A stretch of 64,000 nucleotides of DNA, from positions 1 through 64,000 of the forward strand of contig JBBRDT010000002.1 of the NCBI GenBank assembly GCA_038203635.1, in the 5' to 3' direction. This document shows positions 8,637 through 16,547 of this stretch, piece after piece. The first letter of the stretch is position 1. The number at the start of each line of letters is the position of its first letter. This DNA comes from DASRIA01 sp038203635 (GTDB lineage: Bacteria > Actinomycetota > Thermoleophilia > Solirubrobacterales > JBBDJG01). The notes beneath the pieces were generated by a model, which saw only the letters and a list, made by a program, of their open reading frames with translations, was not told where the DNA came from and did no database searches. The position numbers were made by a program, and so were the translations under genes.

Positions 8637-8817
8637 GGCGCCTCAGGATCTTCGCCAGCAGGAAGCCACCTGCGAACGCCGCGCCCAGCAACACCTCGGG
8701 CTTGTCGGTCGCCGCGATCTGCGGTGTCGTGGCATGGGACCCGTTCACCGAGGCGGCATGCTCGTCGGCCGCGCTGATGATCTCGGGACTCACCTGCGTG
8801 CGGTCGTACTCGTTCAT
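8626..8817 (-). CDS. Small single-span membrane protein, uncharacterised
   Basis: 63 aa. The polar N-terminal part (MNEYDRTQVSPEIISAADE) is followed by one C-terminal hydrophobic segment (VLLGAAFAGGFLLAKILRRLAG) ending in basic residues, as in other YtxH/DUF3618-type accessory proteins. The ATG at 8817 begins the coding-like part of a longer frame. It overlaps the next gene by 11 nt, so translation is probably coupled. Confidence 0.65.
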   Translation of the reverse strand: MNEYDRTQVSPEIISAADEHAASVNGSHATTPQIAATDKPEVLLGAAFAGGFLLAKILRRLAG

Positions 8818-8833
8818 TTCGCGCTGTCCGCTT

Positions 8834-8971
8834 TCAATCGGGGGGGTCTTCGTCGAACACCCGGCGCCAGATCGCCGCCGCCACGCGGTTGGCCGCAATC
8901 GCGGCCAGTGCCCCGATGCCGGCGATCAGCCCGCTCCATATGAGGCGCTTGGCGAGGTCGTTGTCGCCCAC
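8834..8971 (-). CDS. Very small membrane protein (DUF4235-like), first gene of the operon
   Basis: 45 aa from GTG at 8971: MGDNDLAKRLIWSGLIAGIG, then a hydrophobic span, an amphipathic AAAIWRRVFDEDPPD end. The shape resembles DUF4235-type proteins, but the match is by eye only. No ribosome site precedes the GTG; a TTTACT box about 8 nt upstream could give a leaderless message. It lies 16 bp before the next gene of the operon. Confidence 0.5.
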   Translation of the reverse strand: MGDNDLAKRLIWSGLIAGIGALAAIAANRVAAAIWRRVFDEDPPD

Positions 8972-9162
8972 GGCGCCGAAGTAAAGCAGAGGCCTGGGTC
9001 GGTCATTCGTCCAATTCCGTCTGCCCGGAGGCACGATGGGGGAAACAAATGTCAGGAGAAGCAAGCCCGGCGCGGACACGGAAGTCCGCTTCGGGCCCAC
9101 CCGCGCGGGCAGGGAAGCCCTGCGCGGGGGTTACGAGGAGAGAACCGAGGAATGAAGCGCCC

Positions 9163-10988
9163 ATGCGTCAGACGATCCGTCGTCCCCTGATCCCCTTTCT
9201 GCTGTGCGTCGCGGCACTCGTGGCCTGGCCGGCTCACGCGGCCGCCAACCACACCATCGTGGCAACCGACTTCAAGCTGACGGCATCCGACCACTCGGCC
9301 GGTGCAAGCCCGGACGCCTCGAGCTGGACGACGCTCACCTATCCCGGCGTCGCGAACACGGATGACGTGAAGCACACCATCGGCCATTTCGCGCCGGAAT
9401 GGTGGCAAACCCCGAGGCCGTCCCGAAGTGCCCGCGCGACGTGTACCTCGCCGACAACTGCCCGCCCGAGACGCTGATCGGGTCCAGCGAGGCGGATGTG
9501 CACACGCTGCCGCCGGTCGGCCCGATCCTGACCGAGCCCGGGCGCATCTACAACGTGGTGCAGCAGGGCAGCGAGGCCGGGCGCCTGGGCATCGTCGTCG
9601 ACGCTGTCTCCAAGGTGTTCCTCGAGGCGGCGTTCTACGTGCGCAACACAGGCGACTACGGGCTGGACGGTGACCTCGACAATCTGCCGCGTACGATCGG
9701 CGGCATCGGCGACATTCAGATCCGCCGCCTGAAGTTCACGCTCTTCGGCACCGTGCAAGGACGGAAGTTCACGCGCGGTCCGACGTCGTGCTCGCTGAAG
9801 GTCTCCACCGGTGAGGGCGAGGCCTACGACCACCCCGGGTTCGTTGCGGGCCCGGTCGACTCCTACACGCCGACGAACTGCGACAAGCTCCCGTTCGCAC
9901 CGACGTTCGCAATGTCGGTCGGTGACAAGGGCAGCACCGGCGAGCGCGACAAGCCTCCCCTCAACGTGACCGTCACACAAGAACCGGGTGAGGCGGGCAT
10001 CCTCGGCAACGGTGTAACGCTGCCGTTCGAGATCGGCCCGAACCTGCCCGCCTTCACGACCATCTGCACTCTCGCGCAGAGCGCCGCGAGCGCTTGCCCG
10101 CCCGGAGCCAAGATGGGCACCGCCATCGCTACCTCCGCGTTCGTCGACAAGCCGCTGACCGGAAACGTCTACGCCGTGGAGCAGGCCGGCGTACCGTACC
10201 TGCCGGGGCTCGTCGCGGATCTGCGCGGCCGCGTCAACGCGCAGATCAAGATCGCGACTCAGATCATCAACGGCAGGTACATCCGCTCAACGGTCACCGA
10301 TGTGCCCGACCTGCCGGTGAGCAGCTTCTCGATGTCGCTGATCGGCGGCGACAAGGGACCGCTCGAATCCAAGTTCGACCTGTGCTTCAAGGACGCAAAC
10401 AAGTTCCGGACCATGAACCCGGAGGTCACCTTCACGGCGCACAGCGGCAAGCGCACCACCTCGAAGCCGCGGCTCGCCGTCATCGGTTGCCCGCCTGCCG
10501 CCACGGCTTCGCTGCGAGGCGCCGCCGGGCGCAGGGCGACGCTGAGGCTGACGGTGGAGCGGCACCCGGACGCAGACAACATCGAAGGACTGAGCGTCAC
10601 GCTGCCGCGCGGCGTGACCCTCGTCGCGAAGCGCATGAAGGGCAAGGCGGTCGGCGTGAAGGGATCGGGAGCGAGCGGCGCCTCGGCCCGCGCGGCCGGC
10701 AAGCGCACTCTTCAGATCTCGAAGCTGACCGGCAAGGGATCCCGCAAGGTGACCGTCACTCTGCGACGCGGAGCGGTGCGGCTGTCAGGCAAGGTGCGGA
10801 GGCTGGCCCGCAAGGGCAAGCGGCCGAAGGTGCGCATCAAGGTGCGTTCGCGGGACACGAAGGGAGTGCACCACGTGTCCCGGGTGAGCGTGAGCGCTAG
10901 GTGTAGTTCCTCACCACGTTTGTCATCCGGGCCCCCTTGGAGGCTGGGAGCTGCCAAAGCCACCCAGTCCCAAGGAGGACCCAGATGA
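9163..10988 (+). pseudogene. Large secreted protein gene, frameshifted and 3'-altered by an IS
   Basis: The 5' part encodes a clear Sec signal (MRQTIRRPLIPFLLCVAALV, then AHAAANH) and reads in one frame to about 9397. The rest, from VANPEAVPKCPRDVYLADNC onward (about 500 codons), is in the -1 frame. Family relatives read ...APG-VxNPxAVPKC, so a G has been lost in the CCGGAATGG run at 9394-9402. The C-terminal half is a Lys/Arg-rich beta-sandwich-like region ending in KVRIKVRSRD. The final codons were GCT AGG CGC TGA; the IS481 element inserted into this spot and now adds 28 foreign codons ending at 10988. Function unknown; probably a cell-surface protein. An assembly error at the frameshift cannot be excluded. 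Confidence 0.75.
10896..10901 (+). repeat. Left copy of the IS target duplication (GCTAGG)
   Basis: GCTAGG immediately left of the TGTAGTTCC terminus; the same six bases (11952-11957) follow the right terminus. It matches the NCTAGN target known for Bordetella IS481. Confidence 0.9.
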
Positions 10989-11951
10989 AGCTTCACGCTA
11001 ACGCCAAGACCTGTCCGAACAGTCGACGGTTGCTGGTCGATCGGATCCTGCTCGAGCATTGGCCGGTGAGGGCGGCGGCCATGGCCGCCGCCCTCACCGA
11101 GCGAACCGCCTTCCGGTGGCTTGCGCGGTGGCGTGCCGAAGGACAGCGCGGGTTGCTCGACCGCCCGTCGACGCCCAAGCGGATCCCCCACCGCACCGCC
11201 CCTGACCGGGTGCTGGCAATCACGCGCCTGCGCCGGCTGCGCATGACCGCGGCCGAGATCGCGGAGGTGCTTGGGATGGCGCTCTCGACTGTGTCTGCGG
11301 CGCTCAAGCGGATCGGCCTGGGCAAGCGCTCGCGGCTTGAGCCAGTCGAGCCCCCGAACCGCTACGAGCGGCAGCGCCCAGGCGAGCTCGTGCACCTGGA
11401 CATCAAAAAGCTCGGTCGTATCCTGAGCGCCGGGCACCGCATGATCGGCTCGCGCAAGAGCCAGAAGAAAGTCGGGCCCAAGCGCCTCGGTGCGGCCGGC
11501 TGGGAGTTCGTGCATGTCTGCGTCGATGACGCCACGCGGCTCGCCTACGCGGAAGTGCTGCCGAACGAGCGCGGCGCCAGCGCGGCGGCCTTCCTGCAGC
11601 GCGCGGTGGCCTGGTTCGCCGGCTTCGGGATCGAGGTCGAGCTGGTCATGAGCGACAACGGCGCTTGCTATCGCTCGCACGTCCACGCAGCGGCCTGTCG
11701 CGAGCTGGGGGTTCGCCGCCACCTGTTCACAAGGCCCTACCGCCCACGCACCAACGGCAAGGCAGAGCGCTTCATCAAGACGCTCACGGAGCGCTGGGCC
11801 TATGGCGCCATCTACGGCTCATCGGCCGAGCGAAGCACAGCGCTGCCCGGCTGGCTGACCCACTACAACTTCAATCGCAGGCACGGCTCCCTCGGCCACA
11901 AGCCGCCCGCAGCTCGGCTCGCCGAGCTGTACAACCTGGCTGGGAACTACA
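10902..11951 (+). mobile_element. Complete IS481-family insertion sequence, 1,050 bp
   Basis: Terminal inverted repeats begin TGTAGTTCC (10902-10910) and end GGAACTACA (11943-11951), with the TGT...ACA ends typical of the family. The flanking 6-bp direct repeats GCTAGG prove transposition. It carries one full-length transposase. The left end reads out of the disrupted secreted-protein gene; the right end abuts the stop of the convergent DUF6777 gene without damaging it. Structurally it looks intact and recent. Confidence 0.93.
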
Positions 11952-11956
11952 GCTAG
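10985..11956 (+). CDS. IS481 family transposase
   Basis: 323 aa. An N-terminal helix-turn-helix region (MKLHANAKTCPNSRR, then a second HTH at about 88-110) is followed by an RNase-H-like DDE core: Asp139 (LVHLDIKKLGRI), Asp224 (ELVMSDNG) and Glu261 (GKAERFIKTL). ATG 10985 has AAGGAGG 6 nt upstream and overlaps the stop of the readthrough secreted-protein frame (ATGA), so it may also be translationally coupled. Its own stop codon TAG (11954-11956) lies outside the element: the last codon spans the IS end and the stop comes from the CTAG of the target site. Confidence 0.95.
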   Translation: MKLHANAKTCPNSRRLLVDRILLEHWPVRAAAMAAALTERTAFRWLARWRAEGQRGLLDRPSTPKRIPHRTAPDRVLAITRLRRLRMTAAEIAEVLGMALSTVSAALKRIGLGKRSRLEPVEPPNRYERQRPGELVHLDIKKLGRILSAGHRMIGSRKSQKKVGPKRLGAAGWEFVHVCVDDATRLAYAEVLPNERGASAAAFLQRAVAWFAGFGIEVELVMSDNGACYRSHVHAAACRELGVRRHLFTRPYRPRTNGKAERFIKTLTERWAYGAIYGSSAERSTALPGWLTHYNFNRRHGSLGHKPPAARLAELYNLAGNYS

Positions 11957-11964
11957 GCGCTGAC

Positions 11965-13020
11965 TCACTGGCAGTTGGGGTCGTCCCCGTCGATCAGCCC
12001 CGGCACACCCTCGTTGTCCTGGCCGTCGTTGCAGATGCCGGGCGCCGGTTCGGGCTCGGGCGCGGGCGTCGGCTCCGGGACGGGCGTGTTCTGCGGGGCC
12101 TCGCCCCGCTGTTCTGCGCATTGCTCGGCCTCGAGCTGTGAGCGCGGGGGATCGCACTGCAGGCCGGTCTGGGGCGCCGGCGCCGGCGTGGTCACCGTGG
12201 GAGGCCGTTCGGGCTCCGGGGGCGGTGGCTGGAACACGCGCACGATCGTCACGGTGGGAGGGTCCGGATATGCCTCGTAGCAGTTGCTGTAACGCCCGCG
12301 TCGGGTGCGCCTGATGAAGACCTCGTCGTAGTCACCGTTGCTGTAGTAGTCGCGGCGGTAATAGGTCTCGTCGTAGTCGCCCTTGTGCCGGTACTTGCAC
12401 TGCCTCGGCGGTTTGTATGCCGGCGGACAGCTGCTGCACTTGGCACTCGGCGTGAACACCGCGGGCCCGAGCGGGTTCCCGCAGAAGCAGCGCACCACGG
12501 GCGTGCCGTATTTGTCGACGAGCACGGCGGTACCCGCCTGCAGGATGGCCTGGAACGGCACCGCCTGACCGTTCTTGTAGGCGTGGTTCGTGACCTGCGT
12601 GTCGCGGGTGAGGGTCACGGGATGCAGCTTCGCGATGTACTTGCGCACCGCGCGGAACGTGGGTCTCACTCCCAACACCCGGGCCCACTCCCGCATCACC
12701 CTGGGGTTCCGCTTCAGGAACCGGATCAGCTTGTCGCGGTCGCAGACCCGGTTTGACCCGCTGCCGCCGAAGGGCTGCTTGCTGCCGCTTCCGGCGGCCG
12801 GTAGTTCGACCTCCTCGTTGCCCTCGACATCGGCCGGCTTCGTGAACGGGTCGGGCCCCGGGTCCTCAGGTTGCTGGAAGCTGACTGTCTGGAGGTCTGC
12901 CTTGTCGCCCGTGGCCGAATCGTCCGAGCCGCCGCAGCCCACGACCACCATCGCCACAGCGGTCAAGAGGAGCGCTGCGACAAGTCCTGCCCTGGCCAGG
13001 GTGATTTTCGGACGGGACAT
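11965..13020 (-). CDS. DUF6777 domain lipoprotein
   Basis: 351 aa. Lipoprotein signal: MSRPKITLARAGLVAALLL, then lipobox VVGC. After an acidic linker, residues 95-215 hold the DUF6777 core as I know it: a FLKRNP helix, VTLTRDTQVTNHAYKNG, LQAGTAVLVDKYGTPVVRC and CGNPL. The rest is a Tyr/Asp/Arg-rich segment (KGDYDETYYRR) and a Pro/Glu-rich tail with repeated PEPEPAP units and paired cysteines. It should be anchored on the outer face of the membrane. The function of the domain is unknown. Its stop lies 8 bp from the right-hand IS target repeat, so the insertion just missed it. Confidence 0.78.
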   Translation of the reverse strand: MSRPKITLARAGLVAALLLTAVAMVVVGCGGSDDSATGDKADLQTVSFQQPEDPGPDPFTKPADVEGNEEVELPAAGSGSKQPFGGSGSNRVCDRDKLIRFLKRNPRVMREWARVLGVRPTFRAVRKYIAKLHPVTLTRDTQVTNHAYKNGQAVPFQAILQAGTAVLVDKYGTPVVRCFCGNPLGPAVFTPSAKCSSCPPAYKPPRQCKYRHKGDYDETYYRRDYYSNGDYDEVFIRRTRRGRYSNCYEAYPDPPTVTIVRVFQPPPPEPERPPTVTTPAPAPQTGLQCDPPRSQLEAEQCAEQRGEAPQNTPVPEPTPAPEPEPAPGICNDGQDNEGVPGLIDGDDPNCQ

Positions 13021-13038
13021 CTCGACGCACGGCGCAAA

Positions 13039-13746
13039 CTAACCCGAAAGGGGGACAGAGTCGAGGAAGCGCCCCGAGAGCGCGCGGCCGAGGTCGTTCC
13101 ATCGGAGGATCGCCGCACGGGTCTCGTGTCGCAGCGCCTCCGGATCGACCCCGATGCGCACCGCGTCCTCGTCCGAGCGGTAGTCGTCGATCCAGGCCTC
13201 GGCGTCCCCGGCGCTGACCTCCGCATGAAACTGGATCCCCACGGCGTTCCCCGCCCGGTATGCCTGCAGGCATACGGCGCTGCGGGCGAGAGGAGTCGCC
13301 CCCGGTGGCAACGGGAACTCGTAGCTGTGCCATTGAAAGGCCTCGAATCGCCCCGGCAGCGAGCCGAGCACCGGGTCGGCCACCCCCTCGGCGGTCAGCT
13401 CGACCTCGTGCCAGCCGATCTCCGGGCGGCTCGCGCGCCGGGGCTGGGCGCCCGCGGCCTCCGCGAGCAGCTGCGCGCCGAGACAGACCCCGAGAGTGGG
13501 GACGCCGCGCTCCAGCAGGCCGCGCAACAGCGCCTTCACGTCTCGGAGCCATGCATGGCGTTCTTCGTGATCGGCGTGCATCGCGCCGCCGAACACCATC
13601 ACCGCGTCGTAGGCCGAATGGTCGGCCGGAGGCGCACCGGTCTCGGCCGGCAGCCAGGTGTCGAGTGATATTCCACGCGCGCTTGCGGCGTCGGCGAACA
13701 CACCGGGCCCGGCATCGCGCTGGTGGACGACATTCAGGACTCGCAC
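13039..13746 (-). CDS. Class I glutamine amidotransferase-like protein
   Basis: 235 aa from GTG 13746 (VRVLNVVHQRDAG). The catalytic triad is visible: nucleophile Cys in GVCLGAQLLAEAAG, His in GIQFHAEVS and the following Glu. It resembles stand-alone GATases related to GuaA N-domains and gamma-glutamyl hydrolases; the glutamine- or gamma-glutamyl-containing substrate cannot be read from the sequence. The longer ATG start (13797) would overlap the divergent SDR gene. The two divergent starts are 29 bp apart, leaving little room for promoters. Confidence 0.8.
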   Translation of the reverse strand: MRVLNVVHQRDAGPGVFADAASARGISLDTWLPAETGAPPADHSAYDAVMVFGGAMHADHEERHAWLRDVKALLRGLLERGVPTLGVCLGAQLLAEAAGAQPRRASRPEIGWHEVELTAEGVADPVLGSLPGRFEAFQWHSYEFPLPPGATPLARSAVCLQAYRAGNAVGIQFHAEVSAGDAEAWIDDYRSDEDAVRIGVDPEALRHETRAAILRWNDLGRALSGRFLDSVPLSG

Positions 13747-13775
13747 CGATCGCAGTTTGGCAATACGCTCCGCTC

Positions 13776-14804
13776 GTGGCGAGCGCGGATCGATCACCGG
13801 CCCTGACCGTCGCGATCACCGGCCCGACGGGTGACATCGGGCGCTCGGTGGTACGGGCGCTCGAACGGAGCCGGGAGGTCGGCCGGATCATCGGTATGGC
13901 GCGCCGCCCGTTCGATCCCGCCGACCACGGGTGGAAGCGCACGGAGTACCGGCAGGGGGACGTGCTCGATCGCGCCTCGGTGGATGAGCTGGTCGCAGAG
14001 GCCGACGTGGTGGTGCACCTCGCATTCCTGATCTTCGGCGGCCACGACGAGACCCGGGAGGTGAACCTGCGGGGCTCCCGGAACGTCTTCGAGGCAACGG
14101 TCGCGGCCCGCGCTAAGCGCCTGGTCTACACGTCATCGGTCGCCGCCTACGGGTTCCACCGCGACAACCCGGACGTGTTGACCGAGGACACCCCGCCGCT
14201 CGGGACGCCCGGCTTCTATTACTCCGCACAGAAGGCTGAGCTGGAGCGGCTGCTGCAGGAGATCGCGGCGGACGCCCCGACCGACGTCTATGTGTTCCGG
14301 CCGTGCATCGTGGCCGGGTCGGACGCGCCCACGCTGATCGAGGGCTTCACCGGCCAGAAGGTCTTCGGCCGGACGGTGCGGCACGTGTGGCGGCTGCTCG
14401 AGGCGCTGCCCATCATCAGCCCCGTGTTGCCCGACGCCGGCGTCGCGTTCCAGCTGGTGCACCACGACGACGTCGCGAGCGCGGTGCGGGCCGCGGTGCT
14501 GGGCCGGGGCACCCCCGGCACGTACAACCTTGCTGCCGATGACGCGATCAGGGTCCGCGACGTCGCCAGCGCCCTCGGCTGGCAGTCCGTGCCGGTTCCC
14601 GGCGTCGCGCTCGAGGCCCTCGGCGAGGTCGTCTCACGCGTGCCCATGGCGCCTGCCGAAGCGGGATGGGTGGACGCCTTGCGCAAGCCCGTGCTGATGG
14701 ACACCGCCAAGGCGCGGCGCGAGCTGCGCTGGCGAGTGCGACACGACGCTCGGGAAACGCTCGCGGAGACCGTCGCGGCGGCCCGTGAGGCCAGCATCAT
14801 CTAG
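13776..14804 (+). CDS. NAD(P)-dependent epimerase/dehydratase (extended SDR)
   Basis: 342 aa from GTG 13776. A Rossmann motif TGPTGDIG lies near residue 16, DVVVHLAF in the middle of the N-half, and the catalytic Ser and Tyr-Lys are in YTSSVAAYGF and YYSAQKAE. A hydride-transfer enzyme acting on a nucleotide sugar or similar compound; substrate not identifiable. The upstream part of the same open frame has no coding features. CAATAC at 13761-13766 could be a -10 box for a nearly leaderless transcript. Confidence 0.82.
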   Translation: MASADRSPALTVAITGPTGDIGRSVVRALERSREVGRIIGMARRPFDPADHGWKRTEYRQGDVLDRASVDELVAEADVVVHLAFLIFGGHDETREVNLRGSRNVFEATVAARAKRLVYTSSVAAYGFHRDNPDVLTEDTPPLGTPGFYYSAQKAELERLLQEIAADAPTDVYVFRPCIVAGSDAPTLIEGFTGQKVFGRTVRHVWRLLEALPIISPVLPDAGVAFQLVHHDDVASAVRAAVLGRGTPGTYNLAADDAIRVRDVASALGWQSVPVPGVALEALGEVVSRVPMAPAEAGWVDALRKPVLMDTAKARRELRWRVRHDARETLAETVAAAREASII

Positions 14805-14848
14805 CTCGTTAACGGGGATTTAACCGCCACCTGAGCCGTTTTGCGCGG

Positions 14849-14854
14849 GATACT
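14849..14854 (+). promoter_or_regulatory. Candidate -10 box for the NTF2-like gene
   Basis: GATACT ends 8 nt before the ATG at 14863, again suggesting a leaderless transcript; there is no Shine-Dalgarno in between. Confidence 0.45.
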
Positions 14855-14862
14855 GGCAGCAA

Positions 14863-15321
14863 ATGCCGGAGCAGAATCTCGAGGTACTCGGCAAGGTCTA
14901 CGACGCCTTCAACAGGCGGGACATGCCGGGGATGCTGGACTGCTTCGACTCCGGAATCGAGGTATCCGCGCCCGACGGTCTCGAGTACGCGGCGGTGATG
15001 ATGCGCCTGCTCGGGCCGCGCGGAGTGGTGCTGCTCGACAGGTACCGCGGAAAAGACGAGGTCCGCCGCCTGTACGAAGCCCTGTGGACCATCTCGGCCC
15101 AATTCACGGTCGATGTCAAGGAATTCGTCGAGCATGAGGGAGCTGTGGTGGTCCCGGCCGTATTGCACGCGGTGACCGCGGACGCGGGTACCGAGGGCGA
15201 GGTGCACGTCGCGCATTTGTGGACTCTGGCCGCCGGCAAGGTCACCAGCCTGCGCATCTATGTTGATGTTGACCGTGCAAAGGCGGCGATTGGTCTGGGC
15301 GAGGGGGGACAGGAGGAGTAG
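14863..15321 (+). CDS. SnoaL/NTF2-like fold protein
   Basis: 152 aa. The opening LEVLGKVYDAFNRRDMPGML, then LYEALW and the closing HLWTLAAGKVTSLRIYVD are characteristic of the NTF2-like (SnoaL/DUF4440) alpha+beta barrel. Members are enzymes or ligand binders of many kinds, so no substrate is proposed. Read by itself, 58 bp after the SDR gene, with its own promoter-like box and a terminator 75 bp downstream. Confidence 0.75.
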   Translation: MPEQNLEVLGKVYDAFNRRDMPGMLDCFDSGIEVSAPDGLEYAAVMMRLLGPRGVVLLDRYRGKDEVRRLYEALWTISAQFTVDVKEFVEHEGAVVVPAVLHAVTADAGTEGEVHVAHLWTLAAGKVTSLRIYVDVDRAKAAIGLGEGGQEE

Positions 15322-15330
15322 CATTGGCTG

Positions 15331-15365
15331 GCCTCCCCTAAATGGGTAAGGCCTCCCTAAATGGG
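15331..15365 (+). repeat. Tandem repeat GCCTCCC(C)TAAATGGG x2
   Basis: GCCTCCCCTAAATGGG (15331-15346) and GCCTCCCTAAATGGG (15351-15365) lie 20 nt apart, just after the NTF2-like gene. The 171-bp gap 15322-15492 otherwise holds only the terminator hairpin. Confidence 0.7.
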
Positions 15366-15396
15366 CACGGGCGAGTTGGATGATCGTGAGCCCTTT

Positions 15397-15430
15397 GAAG
15401 CGCCCGGCGCATTTGCCGGGCGCTTCTTTA
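15397..15430 (+). terminator. Rho-independent terminator after the NTF2-like gene
   Basis: A perfect 12-bp stem GAAGCGCCCGGC (15397-15408), loop GCATTT, GCCGGGCGCTTC (15415-15426), then TTTAATA on the plus strand. It may also stop the convergent sigma gene, but there is no T-run in that direction. Confidence 0.75.
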
Positions 15431-15492
15431 ATATCGAGCGGGCTGCGCCCGCGCCTGCTGGAGCGCCGGCCTACGGCCGTCGCCTGATGTTT

Positions 15493-16404
15493 TCAGTGGA
15501 GGGCTACGACCTCGGGCCTGCGGCCCAGCATTGCGAGCCCCCGTGCCTCCAGGCGGCGCACGCGGTCGCGGGAGATCTCCAGGCAGCCGGCGACGTCGTC
15601 GAGCGTGCGGGGGGTGCACCCGATCCCGTAGCGCAGCCTCAGGACGCGCCGCTCGGCTCGGGGCAGCTTCGCGAGCGCTCCGCGGACGGCCTCGTCGCGC
15701 AACAGGGACTCGACCTCTTCGTCGGGCTCCGAGGCGTCGCTTTCGAGCAGCTCACCGAATGGCGTGTGGCCGTCCTCTCCGACCGGCTTGTCGAGGCTTG
15801 CGACGGTGCGGGCGTACCCGCGCACGTCGTTCACCTGCGCGACCGGCATCTTTGCCACGGCGGCGACCTCGTATTCCGTGGGGGCGCGTCCGAGCTCGGC
15901 GGTCAGCGCGCGCTCGATCCGCGTGACCGCGCGCTCGCGCTCGACCATGTACACCGGCATCCTGATGATCCGTGCGCGGTTCGCGATTCCTCGCTCGATG
16001 GACTCTCGCACCCACCAGCTCGCGTAGGTCGAGAACCTGCAGCCCTTCCGCCAGTCGAACTTCTCTGCAGCGCGGATCAGGCCGATGATCCCCTCCTGGA
16101 TCAGGTCGAGGATCGGCAGGTCCCGTCCCTGGTGCTTCTTCGCGATCGAGACCACGAGTCGCAGGTTCGAGTTGATCAGGCGCTCTCTGGCGGCGCGGTC
16201 TCCGTTCTCGATTCGCTTGGAGAGGTCGACCTCCTCATCCGGCGTGAGCAGTCTGAAGCGCGCGATCTCGTTGAAGAACAGCTGGAGCGCGTCTGTGCCG
16301 CCGGTGCCGTGGGTCGATGCAGTGCGATCGGGGCCGCCTGAAGCACCGAGGCCCTCGAGCTCCTCCGACGCAATCCCGATCATGTCCTCCGAGCAGACCG
16401 TCAT
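15493..16404 (-). CDS. RNA polymerase sigma-70 family factor (group 2-like)
   Basis: 303 aa with sigma regions 1.2-4 but no region 1.1. Region 2: NLRLVVSIAKKHQGRDLPIL and DLIQEGIIGLIRAAEKFDW; region 2.4: RFSTYASWWVRESIERGI; region 3 around GRAPTEYEVAAVAKMP; region 4.2 HTH: TLDDVAGCLEISRDRVRRLE. It recruits core polymerase to an alternative promoter set. Compared with principal factors, region 2.4 has ESIERGIANRARIIRMP where RQAITRAIADQARTIRIP is usual, so its promoter specificity probably differs somewhat. Start ATG 16404 has AAAGGCGG 4 nt upstream. Confidence 0.9.
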   Translation of the reverse strand: MTVCSEDMIGIASEELEGLGASGGPDRTASTHGTGGTDALQLFFNEIARFRLLTPDEEVDLSKRIENGDRAARERLINSNLRLVVSIAKKHQGRDLPILDLIQEGIIGLIRAAEKFDWRKGCRFSTYASWWVRESIERGIANRARIIRMPVYMVERERAVTRIERALTAELGRAPTEYEVAAVAKMPVAQVNDVRGYARTVASLDKPVGEDGHTPFGELLESDASEPDEEVESLLRDEAVRGALAKLPRAERRVLRLRYGIGCTPRTLDDVAGCLEISRDRVRRLEARGLAMLGRRPEVVALH

Positions 16405-16452
16405 TTTGCCGCCTTTTTGAAGCGTGCATCATGGACCGGCTAGGACAGCGAG

Positions 16453-16481
16453 AGCCTACTCCTCGCAGGCCCCGGAATCAA
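16453..16481 (-). promoter_or_regulatory. Promoter for the sigma-factor gene
   Basis: Minus strand TTGATT (-35, 16481-16476), 17-bp spacer, TAGGCT (-10, 16458-16453). Predicted start near 16446 and a leader of about 42 nt. Confidence 0.65.
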
Positions 16482-16547
16482 AGGTTGGGTGAGCAGTCCT
16501 CAAACGGCCCTGTGGGATCGAGCGTGGAAGGGGCGGCGTCAGCTCAG

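Noticed and set aside
9385..9405. Programmed ribosomal frameshift in the secreted-protein gene
   Set aside because: No slippery heptamer or downstream pseudoknot is seen; a single missing G is simpler.
15331..15430. 6C small RNA
   Set aside because: The C-runs are not in hairpin loops of the expected form; only the terminator is convincing.
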